Below are positions 1 through 8,709 of a stretch of DNA of 49,606 nt, piece by piece. Source of the stretch: Betaproteobacteria bacterium SG8_41 (GTDB lineage: Bacteria; Pseudomonadota; Gammaproteobacteria; Burkholderiales; SG8-41); contig LJTT01000020.1 in the NCBI GenBank assembly GCA_001303585.1, forward strand, positions 1-49,606, read 5' to 3'. The position numbers and the translations under genes are program-made. Numbering within the stretch: the stretch's first letter is position 1; each line of letters opens with the position of its first letter. The notes under the pieces are model-generated. The model worked only from the letters and a program-made list of their open reading frames with translations. It was not told where the DNA came from and did not search any database.

Positions 1-157
1 AACCTCTATAGCCACAGTAAAGGCCTGCCAATGCGCCTAGCCCAATGCCACTAAGCCCAATCTGAGTCCAAGGTTCGCCACCAATATGCGCAGACGCAGA
101 ACCGGCAAACAGGATCAACCCTGTGGCAAGGAGCGATTTGGATAAGGTGTTCTTCAC
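1..157 (-). CDS. small secreted protein, 3' end cut by window edge
   Basis: A reading frame on the minus strand begins at a GTG at 157 and runs off the window. It encodes a basic start (VKNTLSK), a hydrophobic core and an Ala-X-Ala cleavage site (GSASA), which is a clear Sec signal peptide, followed by a glycine-rich stretch that may be a second membrane segment. No strong ribosome binding site precedes the GTG. In the same frame upstream, after a TGA, lies a 15-codon ORF (MRKVDDKEDSLSVKV), possibly a leader peptide. The family is not recognised. The signal peptide supports a real gene, but the start is uncertain. Confidence 0.45.
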   Translation of the reverse strand, partial: MKNTLSKSLLATGLILFAGSASAHIGGEPWTQIGLSGIGLGALAGLYCGYRG

Positions 158-507
158 AGCCGCCCAACGGGCCGAAACAGTCAGACCTTTACTGAGAGAC
201 TATCCTCCTTATCGTCGACTTTGCGCATGGTATAAAACGCCCCTTTCTGTTAGGAAAAGTCACCCATTTCTCGGGCAATACTCAATCGGCGCAACCCCAA
301 GCGCATGTCACGCAAATATCAATGCCGCCCTGTTTCTATAACTGGATCACCCACCTACCCCTACGCAACACAAATCACCGTTTTCGACGGGACCAAGGAG
401 CGGCATTTAGGGGGTGGGCGGCGTCCGCTTCTGGCCTATTCCGTTGAAGAACTCCGCTTTGAATTGAAGCGTTTGCCTGTCGAGTTAGATGGGGTTGGCT
501 GTTTGCG
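158..507. other. AT-richer intergenic stretch left of the insertion sequence
   Basis: This stretch is visibly less GC-rich than the rest of the window. It separates the minus-strand signal-peptide ORF from the insertion sequence. Apart from the weak ORF at 305-556 nothing convincing is seen. A TATAAA-like hexamer lies near 230, but no good -35 element accompanies it. Confidence 0.5.
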
Positions 508-556
508 GTGTTGTAGGCGGGGCAAATGGGGTGATTTGTTCCCGATCTGCTCTTAA
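305..556 (+). CDS. hypothetical ORF, possibly truncated by the insertion sequence
   Basis: An 83-codon frame with a plausible amphipathic stretch (YSVEELRFELKRLPVEL) in its middle. The last 16 or so codons cross the presumed left end of the IS1182-type element near 508, so the frame may be the 5' part of a gene cut by the insertion. No ribosome binding site precedes the ATG and no family is recognised. It could be a chance ORF. Confidence 0.25.
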   Translation: MSRKYQCRPVSITGSPTYPYATQITVFDGTKERHLGGGRRPLLAYSVEELRFELKRLPVELDGVGCLRCCRRGKWGDLFPICS

Positions 557-1993
557 GTCGGTATCAAGTCCAAATTGGGTGCTCTCGGGACCAGCCACTT
601 CGCCATTCGTCGTAGATTTTGCGCGGTAGCGGCGAGCAGGAACTCGTCCTGCGCCCCGCTTCGACCGCGGAGCCGTAATCGGTCCAGTTTCAGGATGCGT
701 TTGAGGTGCGCGAAGAGCATCTCAACCTTCTTACGCTTTTTGCGCGACGCACGATAGATCTCGGTGTTCGCAAGCGAGCGCGCAATTTCGCGCGATTTCT
801 CTTGCACGCTGCGCGGGATCTTGCGCGCGGGTGTGTTCGGGCAGCACTTCGGTTTGAGCGGGCAGTCTTGGCAGTCGTAGAGGCTGGCTCGATACAGCAC
901 CGTGTTGTCAGCGGTGGCTCGCCCCGTCGTCTGTAGGTGCTTGCCACCGGGGCAGGTGTATCGATCATTCTGCGCATCGAAGATGAAGTCACGGCGGCTG
1001 AGCGTGCCGTCCTGCCGCTCGGCCTTGTCCCAGACCGGAATATGCGGCTCGATGCTCTTGTCCTGCACTAGCCAGCCGAGCATCGGTGCTGCGCCGTAGG
1101 CCATGTCCCCGATCAGGTGCTTGGGCTTTACCTCGAAGCGCTCCTCAACGCGCTCGATCATCTTCTTGGCGGCATCCAATTCGTGCGTCCGGTTTGCCGC
1201 CGTGGCCTCCACGTCGACCACGATCCCCGCCTCTGCGTCTACCAGATAGTTGTTCGAGTACGCGAAGAAGGCCGGGCCGCCAGGAGCACAGGTCCAGCTG
1301 GCCGCGGGATCGGTCAGAGACACGCTCTTGCGTGCGCTCGCTTCACCGTCTTCGTCCAGCGCCTCCACATACTCGCGCACCGCGCGCGTGGCGCGCTTCG
1401 GATCACGCCAGTCGATCGCCTGTTCACCGGGAACGCCGCTCGCCCGGCTCGCATCGGCCTTGACCACGCTGGCATCGACCGCGAAGCCCTCGCCACCGAC
1501 CAGGCCTTCGGCCATGCAGCGCTGCAGAACCGTCTCAAAGACATAACGGAAGGTTTCACTCTCGCGGAACCGGCCATGCCGGTTCTTCGAGAACGTGCAG
1601 TGATCGGGCACGACATCCTCCAGCCCGAGACGGCAGAACCAGCGATACGCCAGGTTCAGATGCACTTCCTCGCACAGCCGGCGCTCGGAGCGGATACCGA
1701 AGCAATAGCCCACGATCAGCATCCGGATCATCAGCTCGGGATCGACCGAGGGACGACCGGTGTGGCTATAGAAAGGTGCCAGGTGCCTGCGCAGCTCGCT
1801 CAGATCGAGGAACCGATCCACGCCTCGCAGCAGGTGATCTCGGGGAACGTGACTATCGAGGTTGAAGGAGTAAAACAGTCGGTCCTGCCCGCCACCCTGT
1901 TGCCCCATCATCTCGCAGCGCTCCGTCAACGCACCGCAAGATCAGACACTTCGTGATACCAGAAATTCAGTACAGGGCGGGGTTTTTCAACAC
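508..1993 (-). mobile_element. IS1182-type insertion sequence, ends approximate
   Basis: The element is defined by its single transposase gene on the minus strand. The ends are guesses. A GTGTTG at 508-513 is matched in inverted orientation by CAACAC at 1988-1993, next to a run GGGGTTTTTCAACAC of the kind often found at ends of this family. A full terminal inverted repeat and a target duplication could not be established by eye. The lower-GC sequence to the left suggests that the element sits at an accessory boundary. Confidence 0.5.
553..1929 (-). CDS. IS1182 family transposase
   Basis: A 458-residue DDE transposase that cuts and joins the ends of the element. The N-terminal DUF772-like domain (about residues 30-110) carries the GRPSVDPELMIRMLIVGY block typical of the IS1182/IS5 group. 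The catalytic triad is visible as D152 (AVDASVVKADAS), D275 (GDMAYGA) and E403 (EMLFAHLKR). A cysteine cluster at about 353-363 (CQDC, KCC) belongs to the family insertion domain. Length is normal and no stop or frameshift is seen, so it may be active. Several long ORFs on the opposite strand are shadows. Confidence 0.93.
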   Translation of the reverse strand: MTERCEMMGQQGGGQDRLFYSFNLDSHVPRDHLLRGVDRFLDLSELRRHLAPFYSHTGRPSVDPELMIRMLIVGYCFGIRSERRLCEEVHLNLAYRWFCRLGLEDVVPDHCTFSKNRHGRFRESETFRYVFETVLQRCMAEGLVGGEGFAVDASVVKADASRASGVPGEQAIDWRDPKRATRAVREYVEALDEDGEASARKSVSLTDPAASWTCAPGGPAFFAYSNNYLVDAEAGIVVDVEATAANRTHELDAAKKMIERVEERFEVKPKHLIGDMAYGAAPMLGWLVQDKSIEPHIPVWDKAERQDGTLSRRDFIFDAQNDRYTCPGGKHLQTTGRATADNTVLYRASLYDCQDCPLKPKCCPNTPARKIPRSVQEKSREIARSLANTEIYRASRKKRKKVEMLFAHLKRILKLDRLRLRGRSGAQDEFLLAATAQNLRRMAKWLVPRAPNLDLIPT

Positions 1994-2164
1994 AATAGGC
2001 CGTTAGCAGACAATGTGCAGCAGTTCTGGTCACGATCAGTACACTTCATCCCTCGTCCTTGACTTTCGGTTCTTCCATCCTTTCGACCGGAAGGCGCTCG
2101 CAAGCTGCATCCGATTATGGCTTGACCACGTATAGGGCCCTGTAGGGAATTGAGTTAGACTTTC

Positions 2165-2695
2165 ATGGTCATACGGCGAATCGAAGGAGCCCAAAATGAC
2201 GCGCAGGGGATTGTTGAAGGGAATACTGGCAGCTGGGAGCTGCAAAGCAACTGGATGGCCCTGTTGGCCGAAGGGGTCAAGGTCCCCAAACCAGGGGAAC
2301 CGCTGAAGCTTTCGAAGGACGAGTGGCGCAAGCGCCTCTCGCCATTGGCCTACTCCGTGCTGCGTGAAGAAGACACCGAGAGGCCCGGATCGAGCCCTCT
2401 CAATGACGAGAAACGGGAAGGCGTCTTCGTCTGCGCCGGCTGCGACCTGCCCCTTTTCAGCTCCGCGATGAAGTACGACAGCGGAACGGGCTGGCCGAGC
2501 TTCTTCACCAACATTCCGGGCGCGGTGGCAACCAAGACGGATTACAAGCTGATCCTGCCTCGAACCGAGTACCATTGCGCCCGCTGTGGCGGCCACCAAG
2601 GCCACGTGTTCGACGACGGGCCACCTCCCACCCGTCAGCGCTGGTGCAACAACGGCGTGGCGCTGAAATTCATTCCCAAGACTGGAAAGGCCTGA
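2165..2695 (+). CDS. msrB: peptide-methionine (R)-S-oxide reductase MsrB, 5' end frameshifted
   Basis: The enzyme reduces methionine-R-sulfoxide in oxidised proteins. In this frame zinc is bound by C90/C93 (CAGC) and C138/C141 (CARC). GTGWPSF at about 107 and the RWCNNGVALKF block with catalytic C161 complete the fold. The frame opens at an ATG at 2165 without a ribosome binding site, and its first 30 residues look non-native. A much better start lies at 2196: AAGGAG is correctly spaced before an ATG that opens MTRRGLLKGILAAG, a twin-arginine signal, but in another frame. One missing base near 2235-2260 would join the two. The gene was probably a Tat-exported periplasmic MsrB, now broken or misread. 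Confidence 0.85.
   Translation: MVIRRIEGAQNDAQGIVEGNTGSWELQSNWMALLAEGVKVPKPGEPLKLSKDEWRKRLSPLAYSVLREEDTERPGSSPLNDEKREGVFVCAGCDLPLFSSAMKYDSGTGWPSFFTNIPGAVATKTDYKLILPRTEYHCARCGGHQGHVFDDGPPPTRQRWCNNGVALKFIPKTGKA
2196..2306 (+). other. out-of-frame Tat signal leader of msrB
   Basis: A 36-codon ORF with a strong Shine-Dalgarno (GAAGGAG) begins MTRRGLLKGILAAGS, fitting the Tat consensus (S/T)RRxxLK followed by a hydrophobic patch. It then stops at 2304-2306 inside the msrB frame. It is best read as the true msrB N-terminus separated by a frameshift. Whether this is a real mutation or a sequence error cannot be told here. Confidence 0.6.
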
Positions 2696-2782
2696 TTTCT
2701 GACGGATGAGGGACGGGGGATGAAGGACGATGCGAACGATGAGCGAGTAACCAACTCTGATTGCGCCAACGCCCCTGTCTCT

Positions 2783-2846
2783 TAGTCACCTAGTCACCTA
2801 GTTACTGAGTCACTTAGTAACCTAGTCACTCAGGCGCTCAGTCACT
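2783..2846. repeat. 8-base tandem array, eight units
   Basis: Eight consecutive 8-base units close to TAGTCACC/TAGTCACT run without a break in period. The last two units enter the 3' end of the minus-strand symporter gene, so its stop codon (2838-2840) lies inside the array. See the findings on the stop-to-start arrays. Confidence 0.9.
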
Positions 2847-4745
2847 GGGGCTGCTCGAGCGAAAGCCAAGCTGGAGCCAAAGCGGCACGAGCGCGAATCC
2901 GAGCGTCAGGTTGAGCACGATCCAGACGTTGCGCTCGGGCAGCCACAGCGGCGGGGTCGCCTGCAGCAACCAGGTGCCCAACCCGATCAAAAGGCAGAAC
3001 GTCGAGGCGGCCGCCAGTACCACGGCGGCCGCGCCCCGCTCCAGCTCCGTGAGCGGCGTCTGCTCGGGCTCGCCCGATGCTCGCGCCACCGGGCCCCAGA
3101 ATCCCGGCGGCCGAACCCTGCGGTAAAAATCGACCAGCGCCCCGGGAGATACCGGCTGGAACCAGAGCGACACGCCAATCGCGGCCGCCGTGGAACAGAC
3201 GGCCACCAACAACATGCGCACTGCCGCAAGCTCGTCCGGAATGAAGATCAACGCAAGCGGCACCAGCAACGCCGACCCGGCGATCGCCGCGAGCTCACCC
3301 CAAGCGGTTATCCGCCACCACAGCCAGCGTAAAACCAGCACGATCCCGACGCCGGCACCCAGCAGCAGGCTCGATTCCCAGGCCACTTTGATGGAATCGA
3401 GCTGCGCCATGATCGTGAGCGCGATCGCCAGTATCAGAACATTGGACAGGCGCGCTACCCATACCAGTTCGCGCGGCTTCGGCTGCCGTTGCAGAAACCG
3501 GCACCCGAAGCGCAGATAGATATCGTTCGTCCAGTACGACGAGCCCCAGTTGAGATGTGTGTCGACGGTGGACGCCAGGGCCGCGATCATTCCCGTCAGC
3601 ATCAACCCCTTGAGCCCCGCAGGCAGGGTTTCCGAGATGCCGCGCACGAATGTATTCTCGCGTGCCGCAACGTAGGCCTCGCCGCCGAGCGCGCCATCCG
3701 GCGGGAAGAGCAGCAACAGCCCCAGCGCGATCGGCAGCCACACCAGGCTGCGCAGCAGCACCTGGGCGAAGGTGAATACGACCGCTGCGCGGCGTGCCTC
3801 GTGATCGCTGCGGCATGCCATCGCGCGCTGAGCCAGGTAGCCGGTACCGTCGGCGTTCACCTGGATCAGCCATTGCAGGAAGACGACCGCAAGCAGCAGC
3901 GCGCTCACGTCATAGGCGACGGACGGCGTGAAGGCGAGCAACTGCGAGGCGTTCATCGCCGCGCCGGACGCCCCGAACGAGTCGCCCAACCTGGCAATCA
4001 TTGTTTGCAGCCCGCCGGCCTCGTACACCACCACGATCGCGTAGATGATGCTGGCGACCATCATGATCGCGAACTGCACGACGTCGGTCTTGACCACGCT
4101 TCGAAGACCGCCCAACGTCGAGTAGAACAGCGTGATGAGCGCGATGAATAGCACTGAAATGGTATTGTCGGCCGCTTTTACCCAATGCTGCGGGTCGCCG
4201 GGAGGCGCCATGGTCGGCGCAAAATCGATCCGGCGCACGAGTCTCTCGACGGACTCGAACAACGCTCCCGGGAGCCATTCATGCCACAGGAGGAAGGGTT
4301 CGGCGATACGGGTGGCGGCCAGAAGGACGATCGCCAGCGCGAAGCAGTTGAATATGGTGCCGAAATAGAGCGCCTTGAACAGGCGCAGCGGCGCCGCTCC
4401 GCGCCCGCCATAGCGCAGCTCGGCGAACTCGGCGTCCGTCAGCACCCCCGAGCGCCGCCAGCACGCCGCGAGCACGAAAGCCATGAGCAAGAACGCCAAC
4501 GCGTAGATCCAGAGCCGCCAAAGCGCAAAGATCCCGCCCACCGCCACGAGGCCGGTCACGAGCAACGGCGTGTCTGCCGCAAACTGCGTCGCCGCCATGC
4601 TGATGCCCGCCTGCCAGCCGTTCAGGCTGCGCCCGGCGAGAAAGTACTGCTCGGGGCCCGCGCTCGCCTCGCGCCGGTCGCCCAGCCCCACGACCACAAC
4701 GTAGAGGAGAAAGGCTGCTACGACCAAGGCATCGATGATCGTCAT
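2838..4745 (-). CDS. sodium:solute symporter (SSS family)
   Basis: A 635-residue inner-membrane protein with about 13-15 hydrophobic segments that couples solute uptake to sodium entry. The family signature is visible at residues 34-65 (YFLAGRS, GWQAGISMAATQFAADTP). The region TLFYSTLGGLRSVVKTDVVQFAIM (split here by the reader at about 205-230) matches the conserved block around helix 6 of the family. It is somewhat longer than typical members, with two extra C-terminal helices after about residue 540. The substrate cannot be deduced. It stands alone, convergent with msrB, and its stop codon falls within the tandem array at 2783-2846. Confidence 0.88.
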   Translation of the reverse strand: MTIIDALVVAAFLLYVVVVGLGDRREASAGPEQYFLAGRSLNGWQAGISMAATQFAADTPLLVTGLVAVGGIFALWRLWIYALAFLLMAFVLAACWRRSGVLTDAEFAELRYGGRGAAPLRLFKALYFGTIFNCFALAIVLLAATRIAEPFLLWHEWLPGALFESVERLVRRIDFAPTMAPPGDPQHWVKAADNTISVLFIALITLFYSTLGGLRSVVKTDVVQFAIMMVASIIYAIVVVYEAGGLQTMIARLGDSFGASGAAMNASQLLAFTPSVAYDVSALLLAVVFLQWLIQVNADGTGYLAQRAMACRSDHEARRAAVVFTFAQVLLRSLVWLPIALGLLLLFPPDGALGGEAYVAARENTFVRGISETLPAGLKGLMLTGMIAALASTVDTHLNWGSSYWTNDIYLRFGCRFLQRQPKPRELVWVARLSNVLILAIALTIMAQLDSIKVAWESSLLLGAGVGIVLVLRWLWWRITAWGELAAIAGSALLVPLALIFIPDELAAVRMLLVAVCSTAAAIGVSLWFQPVSPGALVDFYRRVRPPGFWGPVARASGEPEQTPLTELERGAAAVVLAAASTFCLLIGLGTWLLQATPPLWLPERNVWIVLNLTLGFALVPLWLQLGFRSSSPSD

Positions 4746-4888
4746 GATGTCGCCTGATTAAACCTGGCCACACGATAACACGCCGGCCGGGGCCCGATTT
4801 TCGCAGACATCGGCGCGCCGGAAGCCGGCGCCAGTTGCCACCTGCCGCGCAGCGCGTTATAAAAGAACCTCACGCGGACTTTCCAGAT

Positions 4889-5371
4889 ATGGCTACTCCA
4901 ATCTTCCGGCTCGCCCTTCCAGCCGATGCCTACGAGATCGCGGTGATGTCCCGTTATCTGATCGAGGTCGGCCTGCGCGGATGGTCGTGGCCGCCCGAGC
5001 GGGTGGCGAGCGCAGTCCGCGCGCGAAATACCAATGTCGTTGTCGCCGGCGTCAGGGACAACCTTGTGGGCTTCGCCATTATGGAATACGGCGACAACAC
5101 GGGGCATCTCAGCCTGCTCGCGGTCAAACCGTCGCACCAGCGCTGCGGCATTGGGCGCAAGCTCATGGCCTGGGTCGAAGAGACCGCGCTCACCGCGGGT
5201 ATCATGACCGTCAACCTCGAGCTGCGCGTGAACAACTTCGCCGCGCGCGCCTTCTACCGGGCGCTGGGTTACAAGGAGCTGTCTTATATCCCCGGCTACT
5301 ACCGCGGGCTGGAGACCGCGGTGAAGATGTCACGCGACATCCGCCGGGCGATCCCTGACCGCATCAGCTGA
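4889..5371 (+). CDS. GNAT family N-acetyltransferase
   Basis: This enzyme transfers an acetyl group from acetyl-CoA to an amine, possibly a protein N-terminus or a small molecule. The acetyl-CoA loop is visible as HQRCGIGRKLM at about residues 90-100. It is followed by NLELRVNNFAARAFYRALGY, which is the conserved RimI-like beta5-alpha4 region. I chose the ATG at 4889 because the frame upstream of it (from 4835) lacks homology-like sequence; 160 residues is a normal RimI size. There is no strong ribosome binding site. It is divergent from the symporter gene, with about 140 bases between them. Confidence 0.8.
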   Translation: MATPIFRLALPADAYEIAVMSRYLIEVGLRGWSWPPERVASAVRARNTNVVVAGVRDNLVGFAIMEYGDNTGHLSLLAVKPSHQRCGIGRKLMAWVEETALTAGIMTVNLELRVNNFAARAFYRALGYKELSYIPGYYRGLETAVKMSRDIRRAIPDRIS

Positions 5372-5440
5372 AGCCGCCGCATCGAACCCTCTAGCTTTTC
5401 CAAGCGGGGACTGCCGCACCTTGCCTGCGCGTTCGCTCGC

Positions 5441-6727
5441 CTACTTGTTGAACACGTCCGTGATGAGCACGTCCGGCAGCCAGAGCGACAGGATGGGGAA
5501 GAAGATCACCAGCAGCAGAACAATGGCGTCAGTGGTGAAGAACGGAATGGCGCCTCTCGTGACCTGGGTAATCGGGATCTTGGACGTGCTGCTCACCGCG
5601 AAAAGGTTCAGGCCGACCGGAGGCGTAACGACGCTCATTTCCACGGCGATCGTCAGCATGATGCCGAGGTGAACCGGATCGATTTTGAGCGCGTCGGCAA
5701 TAGGATAGACGACCGGCATCGTCAGCAGGACGATCGCCACACCGTCGAGGAACATCCCGAGAAAGAGCGCCGCGATCATGAACATGAAGATGAAACCGAT
5801 CGGCGTCAGCCCGATGCTGACCACGGCTTTTGTGACGATCTGCGGCCAGTACAGATTCGCGGCCAGGAATTGAAACACGCCCACGCTACCCACTAGGAAC
5901 AGGACGACGGCCGACAGGTTCAACGCGCGGCAGGTCGTGGGAAGAAGCTCCCTGATGAATTCACCTCGGCCAGTGATGACCCCATAGAGCAGCGCATAGC
6001 CGCAGGCGGCCGCGGCGGCCTCTGTCGGGGTAAAGAGCCCGCCGTAGAGTCCGCCAAGAATAACGACCGGCATGCCGAGCGCCGGGATAGCGACCTTGCC
6101 CGAGCGCGCGGCTTCGCGCAGATCGAGTTTGCCGCGCGGCAGCTTGAGATACCACGCCAGGGCCAGCATGGCGACGATATTGCTGACGGCCAGGCAGATG
6201 CCCGGAACGACCCCGGCGAAGAACAGGCGAACGATCGACGTCTCGGTGACAATGCCGTAGAGAATGAGGATGATGCTCGGCGGAATGAGCATGGCGATGC
6301 CGCCGCTCGCGGCAACGATACCGGACGCGAGCCACGGCGGGGATCCGCGTTTCAACATCTCGGGGATTGCGATGAGGCTCATCGCCGCCGCCATCGCGAC
6401 GCTCGAACCCGAGATCGCCGCAAACATGACGCAGGCCAGCACGGTCGCGATCCCGAATCCCCCGGGCATCCAGCCGACCAGAGCATCGGCGAACCGGAAC
6501 AGCTGCGCGACCAGGCCGGTGCGCTCCATGAGGAAACCCGCAAAAATGAAGAGCGGAATCGCCATCAGCGAGTAGCGCCCGATGAAGTTGAAGAAGGCGC
6601 GGAAGATGACGTTCGGCTCGAGCAGCGGATCGATGAAGATGTACACCGCGCTGGCGGCACCGAGCGCGATGCCGATCGGCACGCTCAGGACGAGCAGCAC
6701 CAGCGCGATAATACCTACGATATACAT
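5441..6727 (-). CDS. dctM: TRAP transporter large permease DctM
   Basis: The 428-residue large membrane subunit of a tripartite ATP-independent periplasmic transporter forms the sodium-driven translocation path. It has about 12 hydrophobic helices, with family blocks such as AISGSSVAMAAAMS, IPPSIILILYGI, FTPTEAAAAACGYALLYG and VEMSVVTPPVGLNLF. It is the last gene of dctP-dctQ-dctM, 18 bases after dctQ, with a good ribosome binding site (AGGGGAG). The substrate is probably a carboxylate; the gene alone does not tell which. Confidence 0.93.
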   Translation of the reverse strand: MYIVGIIALVLLVLSVPIGIALGAASAVYIFIDPLLEPNVIFRAFFNFIGRYSLMAIPLFIFAGFLMERTGLVAQLFRFADALVGWMPGGFGIATVLACVMFAAISGSSVAMAAAMSLIAIPEMLKRGSPPWLASGIVAASGGIAMLIPPSIILILYGIVTETSIVRLFFAGVVPGICLAVSNIVAMLALAWYLKLPRGKLDLREAARSGKVAIPALGMPVVILGGLYGGLFTPTEAAAAACGYALLYGVITGRGEFIRELLPTTCRALNLSAVVLFLVGSVGVFQFLAANLYWPQIVTKAVVSIGLTPIGFIFMFMIAALFLGMFLDGVAIVLLTMPVVYPIADALKIDPVHLGIMLTIAVEMSVVTPPVGLNLFAVSSTSKIPITQVTRGAIPFFTTDAIVLLLVIFFPILSLWLPDVLITDVFNK

Positions 6728-6745
6728 CCGCTCCCCTTTCGCGGA

Positions 6746-7297
6746 TCAGCGCGGCAGCACGAGTTTCTCCGGCGGCTCCTCGAGAACGCTGCGCCCGCGC
6801 AGCCTCTGAATCTCCCGGTAGATCTGAAAAAACAGTGACACCGCCATGAAAGCAAAGCCGACGAGCAGCACCCACAGGAACGGCGCCAGCAGGAACTCGA
6901 GGCTCTCGGTCCGAGTGTTGTACTCCTGGCTCTCGAGCACTTCGGGAACGCCCCACCACACAACGGCGAGAAGGAACGCCATCGAGAACGTGAGAACGAT
7001 GAGCCTGATGACCTCGGCCACATAACGCACGCGCGGCCCGAGCTTTTCCATTATCTGCAGGAACAGGGTAACGGTGAGGTGCTGCTCGCGCCGCTGCGCG
7101 ATGCCGAAGTAGAGAAAGACGCCGCTCAGGATGAAATAGGTAACCGCGTCCTGCTGCCACTCGAACGAGACGCCGAATACGTAGCGCCGAATGACTTCGA
7201 GCAGCGCGAGCAGCGTGCTCCCGAGCAGCAGCAGTGCCGCGGCATATGCCAGGAACCGGTCCTGGAACGTACGCCAGATCACATACGCCCGTTCCAC
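6746..7297 (-). CDS. dctQ: TRAP transporter small permease DctQ
   Basis: This 183-residue small membrane subunit has four hydrophobic helices and the family block ALLEVIRRYVFGVSFEWQQD at about residues 30-50. It partners DctM in the inner membrane. The start is a GTG at 7297 with only a weak ribosome binding site, 19 bases after the dctP stop, consistent with translation from the operon message. Confidence 0.9.
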   Translation of the reverse strand: MERAYVIWRTFQDRFLAYAAALLLLGSTLLALLEVIRRYVFGVSFEWQQDAVTYFILSGVFLYFGIAQRREQHLTVTLFLQIMEKLGPRVRYVAEVIRLIVLTFSMAFLLAVVWWGVPEVLESQEYNTRTESLEFLLAPFLWVLLVGFAFMAVSLFFQIYREIQRLRGRSVLEEPPEKLVLPR

Positions 7298-7316
7298 AGG
7301 CCCAGTTCCCTGGATG

Positions 7317-8456
7317 CTATTTGATTATGATGACCGAAGCGTACTTCTTGCAGTCGACCTTTTCGATCCAGGATGAGCCCGGCGGGTTCGCCTTCGACAG
7401 CTCACGGCCTTCCTTGACGAAATTGTCGATCCACTTGTTCGCTTCCGGGGGCGTCTTGCTCTTCGTGTAACGGAGGGGCGCATCCCCTGCCACGGACGTC
7501 ATGGCGCCGACCTCTTCCGGGCTCATCCAGTAGATCCCCGGCTTGGACGGGTCCTTGGTCCCGTACTTGTCGTAGGTCATCTTGTCGACGCACCAGTTGT
7601 ACTCTTTTTGTATCTGAACGGTCTCGGCAATGACCTGCTCGAGCGCCTTCTGCGTCGCCGGTGTCAGGCGGCGCCACCAGCGCTGGCTCGCGCTGATCAT
7701 GTAGTAGTCGCCGACGAAGGCGCCAGCGCCGCCCATCGTGTAGTAAGGCACTTGCTCGCGCAGCCTTATCCACGCGCCAATGCTGGTCATCAGGCCGTCG
7801 ATCACCCCCGACTCGAGCGCGCTCGGCACCTCGCCGAATCCCATCACGACGGGAGATGCCTTCCACGCCGCAAGTGAGGCGTTCTCGACCGGCCCCATGC
7901 TACGCACCTTCCGGCCGGTGAAGTCGTCGGGCTTCGCGTAGCGCTTCTTGCCGCCCACGCCCATGCCGAAGCTCATGTGCCCGACGCCGAATACCTTGAC
8001 GCCCTGCCGCTTCTGGAGGCGCTCGACCAGCATCTTGTAGGTCTCCGTCTTTTCCAGCGAGTCGACTGCGCCAACTGTCGTAAGGATGCCTGGCCCGACC
8101 ACGGTCATCATGTACGGCTCAACCGGCGCCGCCTTTCCGATTTGCATCCAGGTCAGCTCTAGGTTGCCCTGGCGCATGGCCTCGAAGGCCTCAGGAATGG
8201 TGTAGAGCGAGCCCGCATAGTAAAGGCGCGCCTCACTGCCCGGAATGACCTGTGGCAGCCGCTCGGCAAAATACTTCATCGCGAGGCCCGCGGGATGCGG
8301 CGGCGGCGGCAGGTCCGCGACGAAGCGCAATACCACGGGCTTCGGCTTGTCCTGCGCGAACGCCATGCGTTCGGTAAACCCCAGAAACGTGAAAAGCACA
8401 GACAGGAAAATCGCGCCGCTGATTGCGGCGGAGAGCCGCGTAATCCTACGATCCAT
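7317..8456 (-). CDS. dctP: TRAP transporter substrate-binding protein DctP
   Basis: A 379-residue periplasmic binding protein captures the substrate and delivers it to DctQM. I start it at the ATG at 8456, preceded by GGAGGG, rather than at the longer ORF start at 8564. This gives a signal peptide ending AFA-QD at about residue 35. The body has the family pattern FAERLPQVIPGSEARLYY, then GRKVRSMG near 190, where the conserved arginine binds the substrate carboxylate. It is the first gene of the operon. A candidate promoter lies at 8536-8564. Confidence 0.9.
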   Translation of the reverse strand: MDRRITRLSAAISGAIFLSVLFTFLGFTERMAFAQDKPKPVVLRFVADLPPPPHPAGLAMKYFAERLPQVIPGSEARLYYAGSLYTIPEAFEAMRQGNLELTWMQIGKAAPVEPYMMTVVGPGILTTVGAVDSLEKTETYKMLVERLQKRQGVKVFGVGHMSFGMGVGGKKRYAKPDDFTGRKVRSMGPVENASLAAWKASPVVMGFGEVPSALESGVIDGLMTSIGAWIRLREQVPYYTMGGAGAFVGDYYMISASQRWWRRLTPATQKALEQVIAETVQIQKEYNWCVDKMTYDKYGTKDPSKPGIYWMSPEEVGAMTSVAGDAPLRYTKSKTPPEANKWIDNFVKEGRELSKANPPGSSWIEKVDCKKYASVIIIK

Positions 8457-8535
8457 GTTTCCCTCCATCCGTTGCGTGAGTAGGCGGGGAGCCGGGCCAA
8501 ACCGCACCCGTCTCGACTCGTGAAATGGTGAAGTA

Positions 8536-8564
8536 AACGTATCCGAACGCCCACCCACCGTCAA
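8536..8564 (-). promoter_or_regulatory. candidate sigma-70 promoter for dctPQM
   Basis: Read on the minus strand, TTGACG is followed after exactly 17 bases by TACGTT, about 80 bases before the dctP ATG. The -35 is good (5 of 6) and the -10 is weak (3 of 6), so this is tentative. Confidence 0.35.
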
Positions 8565-8709
8565 GCTTTGAGCGCTTGCAAGGCGGCCGTTACAGCCCCT
8601 GGTAAACAGGCCCGGGACGGCTTATTCTCCAATCCGGTCGGGCGTCAGGCCTGCGGTTCCGCCCGTGGGGTAAAACTGGCCGCCGGCCCCTTTTCCTGGA
8701 CTCGCTACG

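Noticed and set aside
1117-1956. 279-codon plus-strand ORF across the transposase
   Set aside because: It is antisense to a complete DDE transposase and has no motifs; a shadow of GC-rich coding.
8456-8564. DctP starting at 8564
   Set aside because: The extra 36 residues precede the signal peptide, whereas the ATG at 8456 has a ribosome binding site and begins a proper signal.
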